From positions 4,154,001-4,218,000 of the forward strand of contig CP077641.1 of assembly GCA_019056435.1 (NCBI GenBank): a DNA stretch of 64,000 bases, in the 5' to 3' direction. The notes beneath the pieces are model-generated. The model did not search any database. It had not been told where the DNA came from and saw only the letters and a program-made list of their open reading frames with translations. Numbering within the stretch: position 1 is the first letter of the stretch; each line of letters starts with the position of its first letter. Made by a program: the position numbers and the translations under genes. Positions 28,381 through 37,519 of this stretch are shown here, in pieces. The stretch is from Stutzerimonas stutzeri (GTDB lineage: Bacteria > Pseudomonadota > Gammaproteobacteria > Pseudomonadales > Pseudomonadaceae).

Positions 28381-29517
28381 TCACTCATCCTTTCTCAGAT
28401 CAGGCGGAATCGGCAGGTTGCCCAACGGGTCGGGCCGCTTGCCCCTGCCGGAGCGGTACTGGCGCAACTGGTAGACGTAGGCCAGGACCTGAGCGACGGC
28501 CAGGTAGAGGCCGGCCGGAATCTCGTGCTCGAGTTCGGTGGAGTAGTAGACCGCACGCGCCAGGGCCGGCGACTCGAGGATCGTCACCTCGTGCTCGCGG
28601 GCAATTTCACGAATCTTCAGCGCAACGAAATCGCCACCCTTGGCGACCAGCCTGGGGGCAGCGCTTTTGTCGCCGTCATACTTGAGCGCAACGGCGAAGT
28701 GCGTGGGGTTGGTGATGACCACGTCGGCTTCCGGCACCGCCTGCATCATGCGCCGCTGCGCAGCGTCGCGCTGCAGCTGGCGAATCCGCGACTTGACCTC
28801 CGGCTTGCCCTCGCTGTCCTTGTACTCGTCGCGTACCTCCTGCTTGGTCATCCTCAGCTTCTGCTTGTTGTCCCAGAGCTGGAACGGCACGTCGACCGCG
28901 GCGATGAGGATCAGGCCACAGGCCATCCACAACGCGCACCAACCCACCACTTCGGCGCTGTGCATGATGGCCAGGTCCAGCGGCTGCTTGGCGATGGACA
29001 GCAGGTCGTCCTCATAGGCGGCGAGCACCGCCAGCGCCACGAGCAGCACGACGAAGAATTTCGCCAGCGCCTTGAGCAACTCGACCAGTGCCTTGGTCGA
29101 GAACATCCGTTTCAGACCGGGGCCCGGATTCATCCGGCTGAACTTGGGTGCCATGGCCTTGCCGGAGAACAACCAGCCGCCCAGCGAGATCGGCCCGATG
29201 ATCGAGACGATCATCAGCACGATCAGCAGCGGCATGATGGCTTCCAGCGCAATCATGCCGCTGCTCATCAACAGCCGCACCATGGCGCCTTCGTCCAGCA
29301 GCGTCTCGCGGCTGAGTTCGAAGCTGCCCTGCATCATCGCCATCAGGCTGCCGGCCAGGCTGCCACCGGACGCCAATAAACCGCCGATGCCGCCCAACGT
29401 GACCGCCACGGTATTCAACTCGCGTGAGCGAGCGATCTGGCCTTTTTCACGGGACTCACGGAGGCGTTTCTCTGTGGGTTCCTCGCTTTTGTCGGCACCG
29501 CTTTCGCTCTCAGCCAT
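28381..29517 (-). CDS. flhB: Flagellar export switch protein FlhB
   Basis: FlhB is an export-gate membrane protein whose self-cleavage permits the switch from rod/hook to filament substrates. It has 378 residues: a basic N-terminus, four transmembrane helices (about 35-215), then the cytoplasmic domain with the NPTH cleavage motif at about 270-273, followed by FAVALKYDGD. It follows fliR. A separate protein resembling only its C-terminal part is encoded at 12.4 kb. Confidence 0.97.
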   Translation of the reverse strand: MAESESGADKSEEPTEKRLRESREKGQIARSRELNTVAVTLGGIGGLLASGGSLAGSLMAMMQGSFELSRETLLDEGAMVRLLMSSGMIALEAIMPLLIVLMIVSIIGPISLGGWLFSGKAMAPKFSRMNPGPGLKRMFSTKALVELLKALAKFFVVLLVALAVLAAYEDDLLSIAKQPLDLAIMHSAEVVGWCALWMACGLILIAAVDVPFQLWDNKQKLRMTKQEVRDEYKDSEGKPEVKSRIRQLQRDAAQRRMMQAVPEADVVITNPTHFAVALKYDGDKSAAPRLVAKGGDFVALKIREIAREHEVTILESPALARAVYYSTELEHEIPAGLYLAVAQVLAYVYQLRQYRSGRGKRPDPLGNLPIPPDLRKDE

Positions 29518-29556
29518 GCTGGGCCTCCGCCGATCGTGGATGGACGAGCGGGCTCA

Positions 29557-30336
29557 TCAGCGCAGCCCGATCAGTTCGCGAAGCATCGCCAGCGCTTCGC
29601 TGACGAAGGTCTGGTACTGCGCGAGGATATCGGCCATGCCGATCCAGACGAGGACCAACCCGAGCACCAGGGTCAGAGGAAAGCCGATCGAGAAGATGTT
29701 CAGCTGCGGTGCCGCCCGGGTCATCAGACCGAAGGCCAGATTGACGACCAGCAAGGCGGTGATGGCCGGCAATACCAGCAATAACCCCGCGCCCATGACC
29801 CAGCCGAGCTTGCCGGCGACGTCCCAAAAATGGTTGGTGCCGACCAGCCAGCCACCGATCGGCAGCGTGACGAAGCTTTCGGACAGGATCTCCAGTACGA
29901 CCAGGTGCCCGTTCATGGCGAAGAACAGCAGAATGACCAGCATGTTGAAGAACTGGCCGATCACCGGTACCGACACGCCGTTGGCCGGGTCCACCATCGA
30001 GGCAAAGCCCAGGCCCATCTGCATCGCCAGAATCTGCCCCGACACGATGAACACATGGAAGAACAGCTGGAGCACGAAACCCAGCATGACCCCGATGAGT
30101 ATCTGTTCGGCAATCAGCACCAGCGCCTCTGCGCTGAGCGCCTCGACGACCGGCACCGCCGGCAGCGTCGGCACCAGCACCACCGAAATGGCCAGCGCGA
30201 GGTAGAGGCGGATACGCATCGGCACGAGCTGCGAGCCGATGATCGGCATGCTCATCAGTAGCGCGGCAATGCGGAACATGGGCAGCAGGAACTGGCCGAC
30301 CCAGGCGCCAATCTGCGCATTGCTGAGTTCAAGCAC
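29557..30336 (-). CDS. fliR: Flagellar export protein FliR
   Basis: FliR is part of the FliPQR export channel in the basal body. It has 259 residues, almost wholly hydrophobic with six or so membrane-type helices. Family features include IGSQLVPMRIRLYLALAIS and FVLQLFFHVFIVSGQILAMQMGLGFASMVDP. It lies between fliQ and flhB. Confidence 0.95.
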   Translation of the reverse strand: MLELSNAQIGAWVGQFLLPMFRIAALLMSMPIIGSQLVPMRIRLYLALAISVVLVPTLPAVPVVEALSAEALVLIAEQILIGVMLGFVLQLFFHVFIVSGQILAMQMGLGFASMVDPANGVSVPVIGQFFNMLVILLFFAMNGHLVVLEILSESFVTLPIGGWLVGTNHFWDVAGKLGWVMGAGLLLVLPAITALLVVNLAFGLMTRAAPQLNIFSIGFPLTLVLGLVLVWIGMADILAQYQTFVSEALAMLRELIGLR

Positions 30337-30369
30337 TTCGTTTGCCCCTGCGCGACACCACGGCCGTCT

Positions 30370-30639
30370 TCACCCGATGATCAGGGGAATGTTCTGGACG
30401 AGGCCCTGGGTGTACTCCATCAGCTCGCGAACCAGCCAGGGGCCGGCCCAGATCAGCGTCACCAGCATGACCAGCAGGCGTGGCAGAAAGCTCAGGGTCT
30501 GCTCGTTGATCTGGGTCGCCGCCTGGAACATGGCGACAACCAGCCCCACCAGAAGGCTTGGCATCACCAGCACGCCAACGATCATCGCGGTCATCCACAG
30601 CGCTTCCCGGAACAGATCAACCGCGACTTCAGGTGTCAT
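30370..30639 (-). CDS. fliQ: Flagellar export protein FliQ
   Basis: FliQ is an 89-residue hairpin membrane protein of the FliPQR channel: [17 protein letters not shown], then two hydrophobic helices (about 15-40 and 55-75) with [11 protein letters not shown] between them. Length and order (P-Q-R) are standard. Confidence 0.96.
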   Translation of the reverse strand: MTPEVAVDLFREALWMTAMIVGVLVMPSLLVGLVVAMFQAATQINEQTLSFLPRLLVMLVTLIWAGPWLVRELMEYTQGLVQNIPLIIG

Positions 30640-30654
30640 GCGTGCCTCCCAGGG

Positions 30655-31432
30655 CTAGAGCGTGCCGAAACTGCTGGCGAGCGTACCGATGATCAGCCCC
30701 CAGCCGTCGACGAGCACGAAGAGCATGATCTTGAACGGCAGCGAGATGATCAGCGGCGACAGCATCATCATGCCCATCGCCATCAGCACGCTGGCCACCA
30801 CCATGTCGATGATGAGGAACGGGATGAAGATCATGAAGCCGATCTGAAAGGCCGTTTTCAGCTCGGACGTGACGAAGGCCGGGACCAGGATGGTCAGGGG
30901 CGCGGCGTCCGGTGTCTGGATGTCGGTCCGGCGCGACAGGCGCACGAAGAGCTCCAGATCGCTTTCGCGCGTCTGCGCCAACATGAAGTTCTTCAGCGGC
31001 ACTTCCGCCCGCGCCAGGGCGTCTTGCGCCGACAACTGCTCGTTCAGGTAGGGCTGCACCGCCTCGTTGTTGATGCGTTCGAACACCGGCGCCATGATGA
31101 ACAGTGTGAGGAAGATCGTCAGCCCGACGAGAATCTGGTTCGAGGGCGTCTGCTGCAAGCCAAGCGCCTGACGCAGGATCGAAAAAGACGATGATGATCC
31201 GGGTGAAGCTGGTCATCAGCATGACGAACGCCGGGATGAAGCTCAGCGCCGTCATGATCAGCAGGATCTGCAGGCTGACCGAATACTCCTGCTGACCCTC
31301 GGCGTCGGTGCTGAGGGTAATCGCCGGAATCGACAATGGATTGTCGCCCTGGCCGATCAGGGAACCGGCATCCTGCCCCATTGCCAGCGGCGCGGCGACC
31401 GCCAGCAGGAGCGTCAGCAGCAGTCGACGCAT
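30655..31432 (-). CDS. fliP: Flagellar export protein FliP, frameshifted
   Basis: FliP is the pentameric core of the export channel. The signal peptide [19 protein letters not shown] and [30 protein letters not shown] lie in one frame, [28 protein letters not shown] in another. Five A on the plus strand (31182-31186) should be four; the join then reads [18 protein letters not shown], the family sequence, giving 258 residues. It overlaps the fliO stop by one base. Confidence 0.94.
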
Positions 31433-31851
31433 CAGGGCTTGTCCTTCTGGTCCCGACCCAGCAGCTCCATGAGGCGCTGGGCGAATTCCGGGTTGGCCGG
31501 CTCGGCGTCCGGCAGATGTACTGGCTCCTTGAGCACATGCAGCGGCGTGATGCGGCCGGCACTCAGGCCGACCAGCACCTGCTCGCTACCCACCTGCACC
31601 AGCACCAGACGCTCGCGCGGGCCCAGCGCCTGGGTGGAGATCAGCTTGATCGCCTGGTTGCTGCGCGGGTTCAGCTGCTGCATGCGACGAAGGGCCCAGG
31701 CGAGCGCGAAAATCAAGCCGATGACCAGCAGCAGCCCGAGCAGCAGCTTGGTCATCTGAGCCCCCATGCCGCTGGATCCGACACTGGCCGCCGGCTCGGC
31801 CGCCATCGCCGGCAAGGCCAGCGCCCAGGATAGAAAGGCGAATGTCTTCAT
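31432..31851 (-). CDS. fliO: Flagellar export accessory protein FliO
   Basis: FliO is a membrane protein that assists assembly of the FliP ring. It has 139 residues: a possible signal (1-18), a transmembrane helix near 35-58, and a cytoplasmic domain with [26 protein letters not shown] typical of FliO. It lies between fliN and fliP. Confidence 0.93.
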   Translation of the reverse strand: MKTFAFLSWALALPAMAAEPAASVGSSGMGAQMTKLLLGLLLVIGLIFALAWALRRMQQLNPRSNQAIKLISTQALGPRERLVLVQVGSEQVLVGLSAGRITPLHVLKEPVHLPDAEPANPEFAQRLMELLGRDQKDKP

Positions 31852-31852
31852 C

Positions 31853-32323
31853 TCAGCGCAGCTTCTTGATGCGTTCGCTGGGGCTGATCACGTCAGTCAG
31901 GCGGATGCCGAACTTCTCGTTGACCACCACCACTTCGCCATGCGCGATCAGCGTGCCATTGACCAGGACGTCCAGCGGCTCGCCGGCCAGACGATCGAGC
32001 TCCACCACCGAACCCTGGTTGAGCTGCAGCAGGTTGCGAATACTGATCTCGGTGCTGCCCACTTCCATGGAAATGGACACCGGGATATCCAGGATCACGT
32101 CCAGATTCGGCCCTTCCAGCCCGGCGGGGTTGCCGGCATGCTTGGGTGCGCTGCCGAACTCCTCCAGCGGTGCGCGCGGAGGGCTCGGTGCGGCCGCCGG
32201 CCCCTGATTCAGCAGCGCATCGATGTCGTCCTGATTGGCATCGCCCGCCTCGGAGAGCGCGGCTGCCCACTCGTCGGCCAACGCCTGTTCTTCCGGGGAT
32301 GTGTTTTCGAATTCGTCTGCCAT
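31853..32323 (-). CDS. fliN: Flagellar motor switch protein FliN
   Basis: FliN forms the base of the C-ring and binds CheY-P and FliH. It has 156 residues with an acidic, Pro/Ala-rich N-terminal extension (1-75) and a SpoA domain (about 78-155; VILDIPVSISMEVGSTEISIRNLLQL, GEPLDVLVNGTLIAHGEVVVVNEKFGIRL). The extension is typical of Pseudomonas FliN. Confidence 0.96.
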   Translation of the reverse strand: MADEFENTSPEEQALADEWAAALSEAGDANQDDIDALLNQGPAAAPSPPRAPLEEFGSAPKHAGNPAGLEGPNLDVILDIPVSISMEVGSTEISIRNLLQLNQGSVVELDRLAGEPLDVLVNGTLIAHGEVVVVNEKFGIRLTDVISPSERIKKLR

Positions 32324-32365
32324 TGCGATTCCTCGACCGGCTGGTAATGGAGTAGATGGGCTCGA

Positions 32366-33337
32366 TCAGCGCGGGCGCAGCACGGATTCGAGCACCTGCA
32401 GGGCCAGATTGCCCTTGTGCGCGCCCAGCTTGACCTTGAAGGCTGGCATGCCGTTGGCGCGCATGATCATGTCTTCGGGCATTTCCACCGGGATCACATC
32501 GCCCGGTTGCATGTTCAGGATGTCGCGCAGCTTCAGCTGGCGCCTGACGACGGTCGCGCTGAGCGGCACGTTGACGTCGAGGATGTCCTCGCGCAGCGCG
32601 TTGACCCAGCGTTCGTCCTGATCGCTGACATCGGACTGGAAACCCGCATCGAGCATCTCGCGAATCGGCTCGATCATCGAGTACGGCATGGTCACGTGGA
32701 AGTCCCCACCGCCACTGTCGAGCTCGATATGGAAGGTCGACACCACCACCACCTCGCTCGGGCTGACGATGTTGGCCAGGGCAGGGTTCACCTCCGAATG
32801 GACGTACTCGAAATTGACGTCGAGCACGGCATGCCAGGCTTCCTTAAGATCGACGAAAGCCTGATCGAGCACCATGCGCACCACGCGCAATTCGGTCGGC
32901 GTGAATTCGCGCCCCTCGATCTTGGCGTGACGGCCGTCACCGCCGAAGAAATTATCGACCAGCTTGAATACCAGCTTGGCGTCGAGGATGAACAGCGAAG
33001 TGCCGCGCAGCGGTTTGACCTTCACCAGGTTGAGGCTGGTCGGCACATACAGCGAGTGGATGTATTCACCGAACTTCATGACCTGGACGCCACCGACCGA
33101 GACGTCCGCCGACCGGCGCAGCAGGTTGAACATGCTGATCCGCGTGTAGCGCGCGAACCGTTCGTTGATCATTTCCAGCGTCGGCATGCGCCCGCGGACG
33201 ATGCGGTCCTGGCTGGTAAGGTCGTAGCTCTTGATGCTGCCCGGCTCGGCGTCGCTCTCGGTATCGACCAGACCGTCGTCCACACCATGCAGGAGCGCGT
33301 CGATCTCGTCTTGCGAGAGCAGGTCTTGAACAGCCAC
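32366..33337 (-). CDS. fliM: Flagellar motor switch protein FliM
   Basis: FliM is the C-ring protein that receives CheY-P through its N-terminal peptide (LLSQDEIDALLHGV). It has about 323 residues: a middle CheC-like domain (FARYTRISMFNLLRRSADVSV, FGGDGRHAKIEGREFT) and a C-terminal SpoA domain. Two in-frame GTG codons, 33343 and 33337, are possible; 33337 was chosen because the GGGGG of the leader is then at normal spacing and the product starts MAVQDLL as in relatives. Confidence 0.95.
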   Translation of the reverse strand: MAVQDLLSQDEIDALLHGVDDGLVDTESDAEPGSIKSYDLTSQDRIVRGRMPTLEMINERFARYTRISMFNLLRRSADVSVGGVQVMKFGEYIHSLYVPTSLNLVKVKPLRGTSLFILDAKLVFKLVDNFFGGDGRHAKIEGREFTPTELRVVRMVLDQAFVDLKEAWHAVLDVNFEYVHSEVNPALANIVSPSEVVVVSTFHIELDSGGGDFHVTMPYSMIEPIREMLDAGFQSDVSDQDERWVNALREDILDVNVPLSATVVRRQLKLRDILNMQPGDVIPVEMPEDMIMRANGMPAFKVKLGAHKGNLALQVLESVLRPR

Positions 33338-33349
33338 TGGCACGGCCCC

Positions 33350-33886
33350 CTATTGCAGTACGAAATTGGTGAACAGCACTTGCTCGATGGCAAGCTTGCC
33401 GATTTCCTTCTGGGCCAGCTCCTGCACGCTCACGGTTGCCTGCTGGCGCAGCATTTCCTGACCCACCGGGGTCGCCAAAGCGGCGAAGTCCTGGCTGGAG
33501 AACAGCATGACCAGTTGATTGCGCAACAGCGGCATGTGTTCCTTGAGCGCGTCGAGTGCCGCCTGGTCACGCGACATCAGGGCGACGCCCACTTGCATGT
33601 AACGCGGCCGGCCGCCGGTGTTGCTGAAGTTGACTACGAACGAAGGCGCCAGCACTTCGTACACTGCCGGCTGGCGCTGAGGCGCGGCCGCCTCGGCCTT
33701 GGCGGCATCCTCGGCTGGTGCCTCCGATTCCCCCTTGCCCATGAAATACATCGTAGCGCCAACCGACAGGCCAACCGCCAGCAGCAGACCGACCACGATC
33801 AGGATGATCAGCTTGAGCTTGCTCTTGCCACCGGCCGGTGCGGCGCCGGGTGCCGCGACATCGGGTGGTCCCTGTTTCTTAGCCAT
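33350..33886 (-). CDS. fliL: Flagellar basal body-associated protein FliL
   Basis: FliL is a single-pass membrane protein around the stator that supports torque. It has 178 residues: an N-terminal cytoplasmic Pro/Gly segment, a transmembrane helix near 24-46 (LKLIILIVVGLLLAVGLSVG), then a periplasmic SPFH-like domain (APSFVVNFSNTGGRPRYMQVGVALM). It is first in the fliLMNOPQR-flhB unit. Confidence 0.95.
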   Translation of the reverse strand: MAKKQGPPDVAAPGAAPAGGKSKLKLIILIVVGLLLAVGLSVGATMYFMGKGESEAPAEDAAKAEAAAPQRQPAVYEVLAPSFVVNFSNTGGRPRYMQVGVALMSRDQAALDALKEHMPLLRNQLVMLFSSQDFAALATPVGQEMLRQQATVSVQELAQKEIGKLAIEQVLFTNFVLQ

Positions 33887-33936
33887 GCCAAATATCCGTC
33901 ATCACCAGGTGATTCCACTGCGTTCAAAGGGTTAGG

Positions 33937-33952
33937 AGCAACTGCTGTGCCA
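33937..33952 (-). promoter_or_regulatory. RpoN (-24/-12) promoter of fliL
   Basis: The minus strand reads TGGCACAGCAGTTGCT, matching the sigma-54 consensus TGGCAC-N5-TTGCT with GG and GC ten bases apart. It sits 51 bp above the fliL ATG and below the fliK terminator, so fliL starts a separate FleQ/RpoN-controlled transcript. Confidence 0.85.
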
Positions 33953-34050
33953 GAGTATCGACCAGCGAGGGGCGGCAGTAAATGCCGTGCGGTCATGCCG
34001 CCCTCGCGGTCAGCCATGAGGGACGACAAGTTGTTGGAATGGCGATGCTT

Positions 34051-34105
34051 GAAAAAAACGGGGAGGCACCGTGGCCAGGCCGTCATGCGAGGCCTGGCCA
34101 CGGTG
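34051..34105 (-). terminator. Rho-independent terminator after fliK
   Basis: A perfect 15-bp inverted repeat (34067-34081 with 34091-34105, nine-base loop) is followed on the minus strand, after eight bases, by seven T (34052-34058 region). It lies six bases past the fliK stop and ahead of the fliL promoter. Confidence 0.8.
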
Positions 34106-34111
34106 CGTGAA

Positions 34112-35368
34112 TCAGGCGTAGTAGTCCACCAGCCCCCGGTCGCCGCTACCCCGATTACTGCGAATTTCCGTCATGCCTTGCACGGCATCTTCCTCATCCC
34201 CAGCGCCGAAGCCGGCGATGCTCCGGCCCCCGCGCCCCTCGTCACCGCCCTGCCCTTGACCCTGCCAGCCGCGCGCCAGCGATTGGTCGGACACGTTTAC
34301 ATCCATCGTCATGCCTTGCTGGGTGAACATGTCGCGCAGGCGCTGCATCTGGCCTTCCAGCGCGTCCCGAACGCCGGCGTGCGGGCTGAGGAAGGTGACC
34401 TGCGCCTGATCCTTGTGCATGTCGATGCGGACCTCCATGCGCCCCAACTCGGCCGGGTCCAGCTGGATTTCGGCTGATTTCAGGTTCTGACTGGACATCC
34501 ACATCACCCGATCGACGACCGCTTCACTCCAGCCCGACTGCTGAATCTGCACCGGCTGGCCAGGCACCAGCGCCACCGGGCGCTGGACCTGCAGCGGTTG
34601 CTGCGCGACAGCTTGCGCCAGCGGATTGAGGCGGTTGATGGCCGATTCGGCCGCCGCTGTACGGGTCTCCTTAGGCGTATCGAGCTGCTCGAGCAGTTCA
34701 CCGAAGTCTTCCTCCGAGGACACTTCACCCAGCGCCTCGGCACCCTCCTCGGCCACCTGCAAGGGGGCGACTTGCTCGGCCTGCTCCTGCCCAGACATTT
34801 GCTGCGCCATGAGCATCGGCGACAGCGGACCCTTCTGCCCGGACGCCTGCGCGTCCATCGACACACGCTGGCCCGCCAGTAAAACGTCAGAGGTGGACGA
34901 ATCCCCTTCAGCCGGATTCGTCTGCATCGACGGCAGTCCTGCCAGGAATTCGTCGCCACTCGGCAATGTCGGCGAGCTTTCGGTTGGCAGCTCGGCCGGC
35001 GCGCTCCCCAGTCCGAGCAGCAACAAAGGATCCACCTCGGCGTCCTCGGTCAGTTCAGGGCTATCGGTGGCAACCTCTTGCGTGGCTGGCAAATCGTTGC
35101 CGCTCTCGGCGGTAACCGGCTTCGACGTGCCGTCGGTCGCGGCGGTTTCCTGACTCGGTTTTTCCACGGCCGTTTTGTCCCGGGCCGGCTTGGCACTGGC
35201 CTCATGACGCTCGGCGGGCTTGGCCTGGCGCTCCTTGGCGTAGACGTTGGCGAAGCTGGAAGGCTCGTCGCGGCTGGGCTGTGACGCGGGTTTGGCCGCC
35301 GTGCCAGTAGCCTTTGGCGCAACCGCAGGGGCCTTGATATTGAGTAGCAGATCGGGGGAAACGGCCAT
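34112..35368 (-). CDS. fliK: Flagellar hook-length control protein FliK
   Basis: FliK is the secreted ruler that measures hook length and triggers FlhB switching. It has 418 residues: a disordered Lys/Ala/Pro/Ser-rich N-terminal region, and the C-terminal Flg_hook domain near 270-385 (RVMWMSSQNLKSAEIQLDPAELGRMEVRI, VTFLSPHAGVRDALEGQMQRLRDMFTQQG). The ATG at 35368 was chosen over a TTG five codons earlier because GGAAAG precedes it. It follows hptB. Confidence 0.92.
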   Translation of the reverse strand: MAVSPDLLLNIKAPAVAPKATGTAAKPASQPSRDEPSSFANVYAKERQAKPAERHEASAKPARDKTAVEKPSQETAATDGTSKPVTAESGNDLPATQEVATDSPELTEDAEVDPLLLLGLGSAPAELPTESSPTLPSGDEFLAGLPSMQTNPAEGDSSTSDVLLAGQRVSMDAQASGQKGPLSPMLMAQQMSGQEQAEQVAPLQVAEEGAEALGEVSSEEDFGELLEQLDTPKETRTAAAESAINRLNPLAQAVAQQPLQVQRPVALVPGQPVQIQQSGWSEAVVDRVMWMSSQNLKSAEIQLDPAELGRMEVRIDMHKDQAQVTFLSPHAGVRDALEGQMQRLRDMFTQQGMTMDVNVSDQSLARGWQGQGQGGDEGRGGRSIAGFGAGDEEDAVQGMTEIRSNRGSGDRGLVDYYA

Positions 35369-35431
35369 GGGCTTTCCGCTCAAGGTGATGACTTCGAAGC
35401 AGAGAAAGCAAACTCCGGGCCAGTCTTCCTG

Positions 35432-35788
35432 TTAGCCGAACCCGCCGAAGCGCTGGCGCTCGGCCCGGTACAGAATGCGAACGATGGCGAACTCGCGCTC
35501 GATGCGCTCGATCAAGCCCGGCGCGGCGCCAAGCTGTTCGCGGCGTGCGGTCTCCTCGAGTTCACGACAGAGTTCCGCCAGCAAGGCAGCCCCCATGTTG
35601 CTGCAGCTGCCCTTGAAGCTGTGTGCCGCCTGGCGCAGTTGCTCCGGTTCGCCAGCGTCCGAGGCGCGCTTCAACAACCGCAAGCGCTCTTCGGAGTCGA
35701 CCAGGAACGTATCGAGCAGGACCGGATATTCCGCCTCCATGACCTCCTGAAGCGTTACCAGCACCCGACTGTCGAGGTGATCGGCCAC
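35432..35788 (-). CDS. hptB: Histidine phosphotransfer protein HptB
   Basis: This small Hpt protein has 118 residues with phospho-His near 56 in QAAHSFKGSCSNMGA. In P. aeruginosa HptB takes phosphoryl groups from several hybrid kinases and passes them to HsbR. The next gene upstream encodes the HsbR-type regulator and the one before it HsbA, in the same order as that pathway. Here the trio sits between fliJ and fliK. Confidence 0.85.
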   Translation of the reverse strand: MADHLDSRVLVTLQEVMEAEYPVLLDTFLVDSEERLRLLKRASDAGEPEQLRQAAHSFKGSCSNMGAALLAELCRELEETARREQLGAAPGLIERIEREFAIVRILYRAERQRFGGFG

Positions 35789-35815
35789 AGCTGTCCTCCT
35801 GGCAAGAAGCCTGAA

Positions 35816-37519
35816 TTATGCATGAGCGCCCCAATGGAACTCCACGCTGAGGACCTTCCCTTCACGATCCCAATGGAACCGCTCGGTCAATTGATTGATC
35901 ATCCGCAGCCCGCGGCCATCCAGCGATTCAGCGCGGTACTGCTTGTTCAGCACCTCGGCCACGTCAAACCCCGGACCGCTGTCGCTGACGCAGACACGCA
36001 GCCAGCCCGTGCCACCTTCGCCGCGAACCGTCAGCTGAATCGACACGCTTCCCTCGCGCAGTTGTTCCAGGCGGCGCTGACGTTCGTCGTAATACCGCGT
36101 GAAGCCAGCCGCATCGCATTTCATCGACGAATCCAGCAGCAGCACGCCATGCTCCAGCGCATTGGAGTACAGCTCGCTGAGCACCGTGTAGAGCGTGCCC
36201 GCGCGCTGGCGCAACGGCGGAACCTGCAGCAACATCTGCATCAACATCGGCAAAGGGTTGGCGGTACGCAGGCTGTCGGGGCGCAGCTCGATGCGGGTGG
36301 ACCAATCCATTGGCCGCAACGGCCGGGCGCCAAGCGGGAATTGACCGAACGGATTGCTCAGGGAGGCTGGCGTGTCGGCCACGCTCACCTCCACCAGGCT
36401 CAGGTCATCGAGCATCTGACCGTGAAAGGCGCTCAGTGCCTGCTGGATCTCGTCGAACAGCTGGGCGGGCTCACGATTGGCGTCCATGACGGCCAGCAGG
36501 CGAGCCTCACCGAACAGCTCGTCGTTGGCATTGCAACTTTCCAGAACCCCATCGGACATCAGCAGCAGGCGATCGCCGACAGCCAGCGGCAGGGTCTCGA
36601 AGCGATCATCGAACGCGGCGCTGTCCTGCACGCCCAGCGGCAGATGGCGAGAGGTCAGCGGCACGCGCTCACCCTGCCCGGACCGGAGCAGGTAACCATC
36701 CGGCAGGCCGCCGTTCCAGACACGCAGCATGCCCTGGCTGAGGTTGATGTCGAGAAAGGTCGCGCAGCAGAACATCTCGACCGGCAGGATCAGCTTCAGC
36801 TTGGCGTTGATCTCGCGAAGGATGTCGCTGCTCGAATAGCCCTTGGCCGTCATGCCATAGAAGGTCTCCGCCAGCGGCATGGCTCCGATCGCCGCCGGCA
36901 ATCCGTGGCCGGTGAAATCACCGAGCAGTACGAAAAGCCGCTCGGCCGGCGCATGCGCGGCGAGCAACAGGTCGCCATTGAACAGTGCCCGAGGCGACTG
37001 GTGGTAGCGGATGTTGGGGGCGTTGAGGCAGCCGCTATGCGCCACCTTGTCGAAGATCGCCTTGGCCGCACGCTGTTCGTCGAGCAATTGCTGGTTGCGC
37101 CGCGCGATCAGGTCGCGCTGTTCGAGCACCGTGGCCTGCAAGCGCCGCAGCCGGTGCATGGCCTGAATCTTGGCTTCCAGGATGATCGGGTTGTAAGGCT
37201 TGGCGATGAAGTCGTCGCCGCCCGCCTCCAGGCAGCGGACCAACGCCTCGTTCTCGGTCAGCGAGGTGAGAAAGATGATCGGCACCAGCTCGTTGCCGGC
37301 CAGCTGCTTGATCTGCCGCGCCGCCTCGAAGCCATCCATCACTGGCATCAGCGCATCCATCAGGATCAGATGGGGCCGCTCGCGCTCGAATATCTCGACC
37401 GCGTCGGCCCCATTGGGCGCGGTGAGCACGCGATGGCCCTGCCGCGCGACGATGGCGGCCAGCAACATGCGATCGGCTGCACCGTCCTCGGCGATGAGTA
37501 TGGAAAGCCTGCGTGGCAT
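35816..37519 (-). CDS. hsbR: Response regulator HsbR: receiver, PP2C phosphatase and anti-sigma kinase-like domains
   Basis: This 567-residue three-domain protein has a receiver at about 5-125 (acidic pair AEDG, phospho-Asp in LMDALMPVMDG), a PP2C/SpoIIE phosphatase at about 165-390 (LLGDFTGHGLPAAIGAMPLAETF, LLLMSDGVLES, MLDDLSLVEV), and a C-terminal HATPase_c_2 at about 420-560 (LYSNALEHGVLLLD, VSDSGPGFDV, GRGLRMINQL). HsbR dephosphorylates or phosphorylates HsbA depending on its own phosphorylation by HptB. It ends 28 bases before hptB and directly follows hsbA. Confidence 0.87.
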   Translation of the reverse strand: MPRRLSILIAEDGAADRMLLAAIVARQGHRVLTAPNGADAVEIFERERPHLILMDALMPVMDGFEAARQIKQLAGNELVPIIFLTSLTENEALVRCLEAGGDDFIAKPYNPIILEAKIQAMHRLRRLQATVLEQRDLIARRNQQLLDEQRAAKAIFDKVAHSGCLNAPNIRYHQSPRALFNGDLLLAAHAPAERLFVLLGDFTGHGLPAAIGAMPLAETFYGMTAKGYSSSDILREINAKLKLILPVEMFCCATFLDINLSQGMLRVWNGGLPDGYLLRSGQGERVPLTSRHLPLGVQDSAAFDDRFETLPLAVGDRLLLMSDGVLESCNANDELFGEARLLAVMDANREPAQLFDEIQQALSAFHGQMLDDLSLVEVSVADTPASLSNPFGQFPLGARPLRPMDWSTRIELRPDSLRTANPLPMLMQMLLQVPPLRQRAGTLYTVLSELYSNALEHGVLLLDSSMKCDAAGFTRYYDERQRRLEQLREGSVSIQLTVRGEGGTGWLRVCVSDSGPGFDVAEVLNKQYRAESLDGRGLRMINQLTERFHWDREGKVLSVEFHWGAHA

